This document shows, one piece after another, positions 13,609 through 19,991 of a stretch of 19,991 bases of DNA. Under the pieces are notes generated by a model, which saw nothing but the letters and a program-made list of their open reading frames with translations, made no database searches and was not told the origin of the DNA. Each line of letters begins with the position of its first letter. Position 1 is the stretch's first letter. Both the position numbers and the translations under genes were made by a program. Source of the stretch: Minisyncoccota bacterium (lineage in GTDB: Bacteria; Patescibacteriota; Minisyncoccia; Minisyncoccales; UBA5738); contig JALOQL010000015.1 in NCBI GenBank assembly GCA_025453415.1, forward strand, positions 1-19,991. The letters are read 5' to 3'.

Positions 13609-14160
13609 TTAACCGTTACGAATCTGAACCAGTACGGTTTTGATGCGATCTTGCACCGAGGACGTCGCGGCCAGGACCATAACATCGTAACCAAACTCGC
13701 GGTAACCATTCAAAAGCGCCTCGCTGAGCATTTTCGCCCGAACCTCGTCCTCGACCCGGGCAAGGTCCTTAACCAGAGGCAGCAACTCGCAGAAAAAAAC
13801 TTTTTTGTAGCGGCCGCGCAGCTCGATCCCGGAATAAATACTCAAATCCAAATTATCGACTTTCGAATAAATATACGTATCGGGAATCCCCCGGTCAAAA
13901 AAAACAACCTCGCCGGTCGGCGCAGCCTTTTCTTTCGCCAACTGCGCGGCGAGAACTTTTCTCTGTAACTCATCGGTGTGCTGGATTTCCTCCAGTCGTC
14001 GGCCTTTGGCGATTTCGGCCTCAATGAGCGGCCGGACCGCTTCCGGAACGGTGCGATACCCAAGTTTGCCCAACTCATTGATGAGCGTGGTCTTGCCGCT
14101 CGACGGCCCACCCGACACCGCGTACCAATTATTTTTTGTTATTTTTTCAACTCGCGACAT
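13609..14160 (-). CDS. P-loop ATPase/kinase-like protein (AAA_28 type)
   Basis: From ATG 14160 the product is 183 aa. The Walker A motif is VSGGPSSGKTTLINEL (residues about 15-30), followed by YRTVPEAVRPLIEAEIAKGR and a DxxR-type strand VVFFDRGIPDTYIY, as in the AAA_28/NadR-kinase-like group. Members bind ATP and some phosphorylate small molecules; no substrate is evident. The start overlaps the hydrolase gene by 22 nt, so translation is coupled to the glycogen block. A longer open frame to 14373 runs inside the hydrolase gene and has Arg-rich, unnatural composition, so it is not used. Confidence 0.75.
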   Translation of the reverse strand: MSRVEKITKNNWYAVSGGPSSGKTTLINELGKLGYRTVPEAVRPLIEAEIAKGRRLEEIQHTDELQRKVLAAQLAKEKAAPTGEVVFFDRGIPDTYIYSKVDNLDLSIYSGIELRGRYKKVFFCELLPLVKDLARVEDEVRAKMLSEALLNGYREFGYDVMVLAATSSVQDRIKTVLVQIRNG

Positions 14161-15917
14161 AATTCCAGGAAGGTGGCGTTGCTCCAGGCCTGGTTGGCGC
14201 ATCCGGTCGGCGCGTAAGATTCGGCCGGGCTGATCTCGGAAGCGCAGCCGATCGCGCCGTTCCAAAGGATATCTTTTTTCGACGCTTCGTAAATCTTGCC
14301 GATATAACCGGAAAACTTTTTTTTGTCCAGGCGGTTCAAAGCGACCGCCGCAATGTTGTTTACCCAAAACCAACTGTCGCCGTTGTGGTACGCGGTCGGC
14401 TCTTCACCGGTGTCTTTGCCGCAAAACCGCGGATCGCTCTTGTCGATCGTGTCCAAACCGCCCCAGCCGCACCACAGCTGCGGCAGCGCGTATTCGAAAC
14501 AGCGGGCCCATTCGGCTTTTTCCAATAAATCAGGGTACAAATAAGCCGCCAGGAAAATATTGGGCCTCGCGGTGAAATCCGGCGTGCCGGTAGATACGTC
14601 GACGCGATCGGCCAGACGGTGGCCGTCAAAAAACGCCAGGCGCGCCGACACCGCCAGTTCCCGCTCCGATTCGAGCCAGCGTTCTTTTTCATTTTTTCCC
14701 GGAGCAAAGCGCGCGGCCAGCGAATACATCGCCAGGCGCTGCGCCTGCACTTCGATGCTCGCACCCGAACGGTCGAGGCTGTCCATCCAGGTGGGTTTTT
14801 GGCCGCCTATCGCCAGACCGTTTACGGTATATTTTTCCAAAAGAACGGCCAAAGCCCTTTCCAGGCAGTTTTGGACGATCGCGGCCTCCTTTATATCAAA
14901 ATCGCCCTTGCCGATAAAACCGGCGGCTGCAAAAAACAGCCAACCGATGCCGTCGGCGGTATCGAAATCGAAATCTTTCGCTTTCAGTTCCCCCAGCTGG
15001 CGCCAAAATATTTCTTTGGCCAAGCTCACGTCGGCTTTGAGCAATTCGGGCAGGCATACCGCCTCATCCCTTTGCCAGAACTGGAAAAACCAGGGCAATC
15101 CGGCGCGCAATCCCCGTACCGGCCCGGCCGGCGCCACAAGCATCGATAACGCCCGCAAGGCGCATTTTTTGGCCAAAACATCGTCACTGCAATTTCCGAA
15201 AAACAACGCACCCCTTAGGACACTTTTTTTATTTTTTTCTTCCTTGACCTTTCCCAGGCCGCGCCAACAGCTACGCGCCGTCCGCTCAGCTTCATCCTTG
15301 TTTGCGGCAACCGCGAGAACAACACAGGAAGCGGTGACCGCCAGCGGCCGGCATACCCAGCGCTTCCACGGACGCGAGCCGCGCTTGCGATCAAATTCGT
15401 AATCGCGCTCGATCCACTCTTCGGCCACCAAAACATCGGAAATGTCGCCGGTTATAGCAATAAAAATTTCCGGCATGCACATTGGCACATCCTGCCGGTA
15501 GCTGATAATGATTATCTCGTTTTCGCGCCAAACCTTGTAAATCCGACCGAATTCAGGATTTTGATATGGTTCTTTAACGTCAAAATAGAATTCCATCCGG
15601 GCGGGTTTGCCGGTTTCGCAAACCAAACAATCCCGGCGCGGCAAAAAAAATGTTTGCGAAAAATCTTTGCCGGACCTTTTCACGTTCCAAACATTATTCT
15701 CGATCGCCGATACCGGCGCGGCATCATTTATCCTTATGTCGTCGATGATCTTGACCAATCCCTGGCCGGATTTGAAAAACCAGCCTTGGTAACGGCTGGC
15801 CGGAATCCCTCCGATCCACAGATAGCTGCCGCCTTCGGCCAGCATCAGGCTGGCATCGCCCGGCCCGTCATTTTTTACGATCGAGAGTTGTTTGCCAAAA
15901 TTGTGTTTTATCTCCAT
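14139..15917 (-). CDS. glycogen-debranching-type glycoside hydrolase
   Basis: The 592-aa protein resembles the bacterial/archaeal amylo-alpha-1,6-glucosidase group. An N-terminal beta-rich region (residues about 1-230) opens with GGSYLWIGGIPASRYQGWFF. A catalytic (alpha/alpha)6 barrel follows, with PWFFQFWQRDEAVCLPELL, AIGGQKPTWMDSLD and a C-terminal YHNGDSWFWVNNIAAVALNRL. In this fold, paired acidic residues in the WQRDEA and WMD segments are the likely catalytic ones. It is slightly shorter than many family members (about 650-700 aa). No signal peptide is seen, so it is cytosolic. ATG 15917 lies 4 nt after the glycogen synthase stop. It would remove branches during glycogen breakdown; the exact linkage is inferred. 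Confidence 0.78.
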   Translation of the reverse strand: MEIKHNFGKQLSIVKNDGPGDASLMLAEGGSYLWIGGIPASRYQGWFFKSGQGLVKIIDDIRINDAAPVSAIENNVWNVKRSGKDFSQTFFLPRRDCLVCETGKPARMEFYFDVKEPYQNPEFGRIYKVWRENEIIIISYRQDVPMCMPEIFIAITGDISDVLVAEEWIERDYEFDRKRGSRPWKRWVCRPLAVTASCVVLAVAANKDEAERTARSCWRGLGKVKEEKNKKSVLRGALFFGNCSDDVLAKKCALRALSMLVAPAGPVRGLRAGLPWFFQFWQRDEAVCLPELLKADVSLAKEIFWRQLGELKAKDFDFDTADGIGWLFFAAAGFIGKGDFDIKEAAIVQNCLERALAVLLEKYTVNGLAIGGQKPTWMDSLDRSGASIEVQAQRLAMYSLAARFAPGKNEKERWLESERELAVSARLAFFDGHRLADRVDVSTGTPDFTARPNIFLAAYLYPDLLEKAEWARCFEYALPQLWCGWGGLDTIDKSDPRFCGKDTGEEPTAYHNGDSWFWVNNIAAVALNRLDKKKFSGYIGKIYEASKKDILWNGAIGCASEISPAESYAPTGCANQAWSNATFLELCRELKK

Positions 15918-15921
15918 CTTT

Positions 15922-17724
15922 CTAGTGCTTTTCCAAAGCTTGGTTGTGCGCGGTAATGTAATTTTCGGCCAGGTTTTCCCAATCGAAGTTGTCCACCAGC
16001 TTGCGGGCATTGATCTTATTCTCCACGCGGTCGCCCCGGAGCATCACCGTGTATTCGTAAAGCATTTCTTCCAGCTGGGCTACTACCTCGCACTCGCTTT
16101 TTCCGTAATTATTCACGATCGATATTCCGGGATTCTGCTTGTCGCGCGGCAACTGGGATAGGAAGCGCCCCAAACCCGAAAGATCGCTGGTGATCGCCGG
16201 CACGCCTTCGGCCGCGGCCTCGATTGGCGTATACCCCCAGGGCTCGTAATACGATGGAAACACTCCCAGATGGCATCCCTGGATCGCTTCGCGCATACTC
16301 AGATTCAATAGTTTGTCGGTACCGCTCAAATAGGCCGGATAGAAAACGATCTTCACCCGGTCATCCTTCCTGTTCCCCAAACCGACTTCAGCCAACGCCT
16401 TCATGATCGGATCGTCAGCGCACTCCAGTTCATGGGTGCAGGCATAGGGCTGGCCAGTGCGCCGCACTTTCTTCAACCGCCGCTCCAGCTCCCGGTGCGG
16501 CTCTTCATCAAAAACATCGGTGTCTTTCAAAGCCTTTTGCTCAAAAAGAGAATACAGGAAATTCTCCACCAGGTTGCCGGAATTTTCCTCAACGAATTGC
16601 TTGACGTCGTAGTAATTTCCGCGGCTTTCGGTCAATTCTGATCGTATGCCTCGCGTCTTGGCCGGGATCCATAAAAATACCACCACGGTCCGCTTGCTCT
16701 TTTCTTCGGCAAGGCGCCGGTTAAGGCCCGCCAGGGCCTTGATGAAAGCATCGATGCCTTTGGCGTGGAATTCGTAGCGCGCCATCATGAAATAAAAAAG
16801 CGTGTTCTTGGGATCGAAAGTATAAAAAGGAAAGAAATCGTAAAAAATGAACTCCCTTATCCGGCCCCGCTGGATGCGGTGCTTGATGGCCACTTCCTCG
16901 AAACTCAAATATTTGGCCGCGTCCAGGCCGTTGGGCAGAAACACGTCAGGAGTGCGTCCCAGGAAATATTGACACTCGACGCCGGTGATCTCGCTCACCG
17001 TCGTGAACACCGAACACTGCTGGGCGGCGGCGCGTTCAAGCAGGTGCTTTGCCTGCACGTGCCGCGCGTAGGCTTCCTTTTGCGCGTCGATCTTGTCGAT
17101 ACCGGCGTAAAAATCCGCGCCGGAAAACGCCAGGCTCCGGCCCAGGGTCGTGGCGTGCGTGGTAAAAACCGACGCGATGTCGGGACGCTGGCTTTTGGCA
17201 AACAACAGAACCGCGCCCGCGAGCCATTCGTGGCAATGGATAACAACCTTCTTGCCGCCCATGGCGTCCTTCAATCGCACTGTCAATTCGGCCACCGCCC
17301 GGCTCCAAACCACCGGCTCGTCGAACTCGAAACCCGACTCCATCGAGTCGACCTTGTAGTCACTCCACAGTTCGAACTTGTAGCGATTTATGCTTTGCCA
17401 GAGCGCCTGGAAATCCACCAAGATAACCTGCGGTTCGCCTTCGATAAGCCATTTGCCAAACCGGCATTTTATGCCCTGGTTCTCGAGCTCGGAAAATATG
17501 CCTTTCATCGGCGCCGGCAGCGCCGCCTCTTCGAATTGGTATTTCGAACCTTCCTTGAAATAAGGCCCGACCAAAATATAACCGTCATGGTAGCGTTTCA
17601 CCATTTGGGCGGCTTTTGTCGCCAATACCGTGTTAATGCCGCCGATCTTGTTGCAAACTTCCCAGGAAATTTCCAACAACAAATCGGCTTGCGGTAAAAG
17701 CTCGTTTTTATCGTTTTGCGCCAT
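15922..17724 (-). CDS. glycogen synthase, GT3 (GYS-like) family
   Basis: The 600-aa protein has the GT3 N-terminal signature EISWEVCNKIGGINTVLATKA (18-38), the nucleotide-sugar lobe with VIHCHEWLAGAVLLFA and VFTTHATTLGR, and RAAAQQCSVFTTVSEITGVE then FLPNGLD. The C-terminal donor-binding region reads GVFPSYYEPWGYTPIEAAAEGVPAITSD, where the two Glu residues are the conserved E-x7-E pair. This is the eukaryote-type glycogen synthase family, not the usual bacterial GlgA (GT5). It adds glucose from a nucleotide sugar to alpha-1,4-glucan chains; UDP-glucose is the usual donor in the family. It sits between the DUF5752 gene and the debranching-type hydrolase, with small gaps. Confidence 0.9.
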   Translation of the reverse strand: MAQNDKNELLPQADLLLEISWEVCNKIGGINTVLATKAAQMVKRYHDGYILVGPYFKEGSKYQFEEAALPAPMKGIFSELENQGIKCRFGKWLIEGEPQVILVDFQALWQSINRYKFELWSDYKVDSMESGFEFDEPVVWSRAVAELTVRLKDAMGGKKVVIHCHEWLAGAVLLFAKSQRPDIASVFTTHATTLGRSLAFSGADFYAGIDKIDAQKEAYARHVQAKHLLERAAAQQCSVFTTVSEITGVECQYFLGRTPDVFLPNGLDAAKYLSFEEVAIKHRIQRGRIREFIFYDFFPFYTFDPKNTLFYFMMARYEFHAKGIDAFIKALAGLNRRLAEEKSKRTVVVFLWIPAKTRGIRSELTESRGNYYDVKQFVEENSGNLVENFLYSLFEQKALKDTDVFDEEPHRELERRLKKVRRTGQPYACTHELECADDPIMKALAEVGLGNRKDDRVKIVFYPAYLSGTDKLLNLSMREAIQGCHLGVFPSYYEPWGYTPIEAAAEGVPAITSDLSGLGRFLSQLPRDKQNPGISIVNNYGKSECEVVAQLEEMLYEYTVMLRGDRVENKINARKLVDNFDWENLAENYITAHNQALEKH

Positions 17725-17738
17725 TGCCGGCAGTTAAG

Positions 17739-18089
17739 TTACATTAAGAATGACCAGAATTTCGGTTTGGAAGCTTTGGCGGTCTTGGCAACCGGCTTGG
17801 TTTCCAAGGCGACGCCGATCTTTTGGGCCGCCGCCTTGGCCCCACTGGCCTTACGGATCGCAACACCCAGAGATTTGGCCCCGAAGACACCTTCTATCCA
17901 GTTGGCAAAGTCGTTCTTCTCGGCGGTGACGTGGTAATTCCAGATGGAATCTTCCATGGCCTCCAGTGCCTCCTGGAGTTCCTTGAGATTCTTCAAAACT
18001 TTGCCGTCGCTCAGCCAAAAACTCTTCTCCGGCTCAATGTCGCAGAAAAGATTTGTTTTGACGGTTTTTTTAACGATTTTTTGTACCAT
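17739..18089 (-). CDS. DUF5752 family protein
   Basis: The 116-aa protein has the DUF5752-like core: FWLSDGKVLKNLKELQEALEAM, then SIWNYHVTAEKNDFANWIEGVFG, then a short C-terminal helix. The last 35 residues are Ala/Lys-rich with low-complexity KAAAQKIGVALETKPVAK. It is a small cytosolic protein of unknown function that I associate with carbohydrate-metabolism genes, and here it lies 14 nt before the GT3 synthase. A regulatory or glucan-binding role is a guess from position. There is no clear ribosome site; the upstream gap is an AT-rich imperfect inverted repeat. Confidence 0.75.
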   Translation of the reverse strand: MVQKIVKKTVKTNLFCDIEPEKSFWLSDGKVLKNLKELQEALEAMEDSIWNYHVTAEKNDFANWIEGVFGAKSLGVAIRKASGAKAAAQKIGVALETKPVAKTAKASKPKFWSFLM

Positions 18090-18094
18090 AATAA

Positions 18095-18181
18095 TAGCTT
18101 AAAGCTTAAAGCGCAAAGTTCAAAACAGAATTCCGGTTTTTGTTTCTTGCTTTACACTTTTCGCTTATAGTTTTTAGCTTA
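18095..18181. repeat. AT-rich imperfect inverted repeat between GH57 and DUF5752 genes
   Basis: The left arm TAGCTTAAAGCTTAAAGCGC with CAAAG (18095-18118) is an imperfect inverted match to the right arm (18150-18181, containing CGCTTATAG and TTTTTAGCTTA). The right arm reaches the GH57 stop codon. It could act as a weak terminator or be a dispersed repeat. Confidence 0.5.
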
Positions 18182-19393
18182 TTGATTGACCTTTGTTTTT
18201 GATTGCGAAATCTTATCTGTTTTTATTTTAAGGTCGTTGTAAATGTTCATGAACGCGATGAACGATTCGTACGGACTTTCGTAGGGGTTGAAATATTTAT
18301 GGACATCGCCGTCGGAAAACCATTTGGTGCACATGTAGTAGAAATGGTCGCTGGTCTGCAATTTGCGCCACTCGTCAAGCAATTTTTCGTCACCGGTTTC
18401 CACAATGTCGTTCTCCAAGGAATAAATCTTTTCCAGTGCCGCGGCTTGCATTTTGTTGCCGGTCCACGCGGAAAGGTCGCGTTCGGTGTCGGCCCAGGAA
18501 ACCAATCGGTAAAAATCCAATTCGCCAGCCGGTTCGACATCCTTGGCCAGGCGCGACGGCGTCGTAAACTTATTCTGCGGATGCTCCAGCGCCCGCCAGC
18601 AGAAGTCCTCAAAGAATTTGAAAATTCCGGTCTCCTCCCACTGGTGCTCGCCAAACGTCTCGTAATCCATGAAAAGGTTCAGTGTCTGCGCGTTGGAATC
18701 GATGTTCAAAAGATTCACCCACTGGATGTATTTTTCCGCGGTCAGCGGCCATTCTTTCCAGTCGCGGTTGGAAAAACGGAAACCGATATCGTCGCTCAGT
18801 TTGTAGTTGCGCACCAGCAAGCGCAGATCGCTGCCCTTTGCCTTGTATAAAAAGTTGGGCGACCGCCATCCCATGATCTCATCCCATCCCTCGGCCAGCA
18901 TCCCCGTGAATCCCATTTCTTTCACGACGGAAGCGATACTGTTATTATACACCAATTCGGTGTTGCGGAAAAAGCTTGGGACGTAATCGAAAAGCCGTTT
19001 AAACATCGCGTTCTGCCTTTCCACCTGGCGGGCGAATTCATCCCGCGAATATATCGACGCCAACGAGTGGTAATAGGTTTCCGAAACCAATTCACAACAA
19101 CCGGTATCGACCAAATCTTTGAAGCTTTGCAGAGCTTCGGGAAACTCCGCTTCCAATTGTTCCAATAAAATGCCGGTGATGCTCAGGCTCACCTTGAAGC
19201 GCCCGCGCGACCGCCGCATCAAATCCAGCAGCATCCGGTTGGTCGGCAGATAGCTTTTGCGCGCCACTCGTTCCAAGATGGCCCGGTTGTTGTCATCGTC
19301 GAAATAATTTCCGTGCGCGCCAATGTCAAAAACCGAGAACCGTTTCAAGCGGCGCGGCTGGTGGGTATGGAGATAGAGACAAATACTTGGCAT
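18179..19393 (-). CDS. GH57 glycoside hydrolase (alpha-amylase-like)
   Basis: From ATG 19393 the product is 404 aa. The GH57 motif 1 is ICLYLHTHQP at the N-terminus, the nucleophile motif is FFRNTELVYNN with its Glu, and the acid/base motif is LFMDYETFGEHQW with its Asp. The family uses a (beta/alpha)7 barrel to cut or rearrange alpha-1,4-glucans. The size fits the smaller alpha-amylase-like subgroup rather than the GH57 branching enzymes of about 520 aa and over. No signal peptide is present, so it acts in the cytoplasm, probably on the glucan made by the GT3 synthase. An upstream extension to 19411 would start inside the repeat region and is not used. Confidence 0.88.
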   Translation of the reverse strand: MPSICLYLHTHQPRRLKRFSVFDIGAHGNYFDDDNNRAILERVARKSYLPTNRMLLDLMRRSRGRFKVSLSITGILLEQLEAEFPEALQSFKDLVDTGCCELVSETYYHSLASIYSRDEFARQVERQNAMFKRLFDYVPSFFRNTELVYNNSIASVVKEMGFTGMLAEGWDEIMGWRSPNFLYKAKGSDLRLLVRNYKLSDDIGFRFSNRDWKEWPLTAEKYIQWVNLLNIDSNAQTLNLFMDYETFGEHQWEETGIFKFFEDFCWRALEHPQNKFTTPSRLAKDVEPAGELDFYRLVSWADTERDLSAWTGNKMQAAALEKIYSLENDIVETGDEKLLDEWRKLQTSDHFYYMCTKWFSDGDVHKYFNPYESPYESFIAFMNIYNDLKIKTDKISQSKTKVNQ

Positions 19394-19402
19394 AAATATT
19401 AA

Positions 19403-19497
19403 AATTTCCAATGTCCAATGTTAAAATAAATGTTGAAAATTAAGAATTTCCAATTTTAAAATTAGGGAATTATGGAATTAATTGGATATTGGAAATT
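19403..19497. repeat. inverted repeat of the ttggaaattgg type
   Basis: AATTTCCAATGTCCAA (19403-19418) matches the reverse complement of 19482-19497 (TTGGATATTGGAAATT) at 15 of 16 positions. A third partial copy lies at 19445-19454. The whole gap between the two glycan genes (19394-19516) consists of this AT-rich repeat material. Confidence 0.65.
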
Positions 19498-19516
19498 GGA
19501 CATTTTGGCATTGTTA

Positions 19517-19991
19517 TCAAGCGGTTAAGGCTTGGCGGTAGACGCCCAGGCAGAGCTTGGCCGACTCGACCCAGCTGAATTTTTTCACTTCGTTCGCGCC
19601 GTTTTCCTGCAGGGTTTGGCGCAGCTCCGCGTAACGCGTCGCGGCCAGGATCTTGCCCGCGATCTGGTCCACGTCCCAAAAATCGACCTTCAAGCAGTGC
19701 GAGACCATTTCAGCGACACCCGACTGGCGCGAGATCAGGATCGGCGCGCCGTTGGCCAACGCCTCCAGGGAAGTGATGCCGAACGGTTCGGAAACCGACG
19801 GCATCACGTAGATATCGGCCATGCGGTAAAGGCGATTGAGCTGCTCGCCGCGCAGGAATCCGGCAAAAATAACCTTGTCGGCAAGCCCCAGGCGCGCGGA
19901 CTCCTCGACCAGCCAGCGTTCCATGTCACCCGACCCCGAGAACACGAAAACCACGTTCGGGTCGGTCCGGCATACCCTGGCAGCGGCGCGC
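19517..19991 (-). CDS. GT4-type glycosyltransferase, C-terminal half (cut by window edge)
   Basis: The visible 157 residues form the nucleotide-sugar-binding half of a GT-B glycosyltransferase: VVFVFSGSGDMERWL, then VIFAGFLRGEQLNRLYRMADIYVMPSVSEPFGITSLEALANGAPILIS. The E-P-F-G-I-T-S-L-E-A segment is the GT4 E-x7-E motif. The N-terminal half lies beyond 19991. Next to GT3 synthase, GH57 and debranching-type genes, it may be a second alpha-glucan or trehalose-type synthase, but general GT4 enzymes share these motifs, so the acceptor is open. Confidence 0.85.
   Translation of the reverse strand, partial: RAAARVCRTDPNVVFVFSGSGDMERWLVEESARLGLADKVIFAGFLRGEQLNRLYRMADIYVMPSVSEPFGITSLEALANGAPILISRQSGVAEMVSHCLKVDFWDVDQIAGKILAATRYAELRQTLQENGANEVKKFSWVESAKLCLGVYRQALTA

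Noticed and set aside
14161..14373. Extended N-terminus of the P-loop ATPase inside the hydrolase gene
   Set aside because: The extension is Arg/Gln-rich shadow sequence of the overlapping gene; the family fold begins just after ATG 14160.
16765..17697. 310-codon plus-strand open frame opposite the GT3 synthase
   Set aside because: It is His/Arg/Gln-rich with no domain signature, and fully antisense to a well-supported enzyme gene; a GC-driven shadow ORF.
1..19991. CRISPR arrays, tRNA or rRNA genes, insertion sequences, phage or toxin-antitoxin genes
   Set aside because: No regularly spaced direct repeats, transposase or integrase motifs, or tRNA cloverleaf were seen on reading both strands.

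Overview
The window (19,991 bp) is a dense, mostly single-strand bacterial segment. Nearly every supported gene lies on the minus strand, so transcription runs from high to low coordinates. Genes are packed with gaps of 1-14 nt or small overlaps, and the standard genetic code is used. Many starts lack a clear Shine-Dalgarno sequence. The threonyl-tRNA synthetase appears to lack a TGS domain, a GT3-type glycogen synthase sits beside a DUF5752 protein and a GH57 enzyme, and the gaps in the glycogen cluster hold AT-rich 'ttggaaattgg'-type inverted repeats. Together these suggest an uncultured lineage, perhaps Patescibacteria/CPR. That is an inference and no rRNA is present to confirm it.

Layout in transcription order (minus strand). 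(1) 19991-13609, storage-polysaccharide block: partial GT4 glycosyltransferase, GH57 amylase-like enzyme, DUF5752 protein, GT3 glycogen synthase, glycogen-debranching-type glycoside hydrolase, and an AAA_28-like P-loop ATPase overlapping the hydrolase end. (2) 13514-13143, a DksA/TraR-type zinc-finger protein. (3) 13138-7852, a near-consensus promoter, a T-box leader with clear antiterminator and terminator, then thrS, an L-asparaginase, a cupin, a LysE-family exporter, a UMPH-1-like HAD nucleotidase and a second, degenerate cupin. If the T-box works as drawn, uncharged tRNA(Thr) would control the proximal genes and perhaps the whole run. (4) 7824-6002, a gene of unknown function with its own promoter, a DUF4180 protein, a broken Nudix hydrolase and a third cupin, closed by a terminator. 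(5) 5992-3327, an SsuABC/TauABC-type ABC importer (substrate unknown) with promoter and terminator. (6) 3324-1880, an Lrp/AsnC-like regulator and a SAM methyltransferase. (7) 1548-92, a small membrane-anchored protein and a D-2-hydroxyacid dehydrogenase-like protein whose usual catalytic Arg is Trp.

The main unexplained element is at about 1572-1861 on the plus strand, opposite to all its neighbours. It has a strong sigma70-type promoter, a roughly 256-nt transcript dominated by a very stable 60-nt 5' hairpin and several small hairpins, a possible closing helix, and an intrinsic terminator. I do not recognise it as tmRNA, RNase P RNA, SRP RNA or a known riboswitch, so it is reported as a candidate new structured ncRNA. 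Other notable items are the compact Stem I of the thrS T-box, a long palindrome between that T-box and thrS, a Nudix gene whose deletion junction reads sensibly in two frames, and two matching terminator-promoter cassettes flanking the ABC transporter operon.
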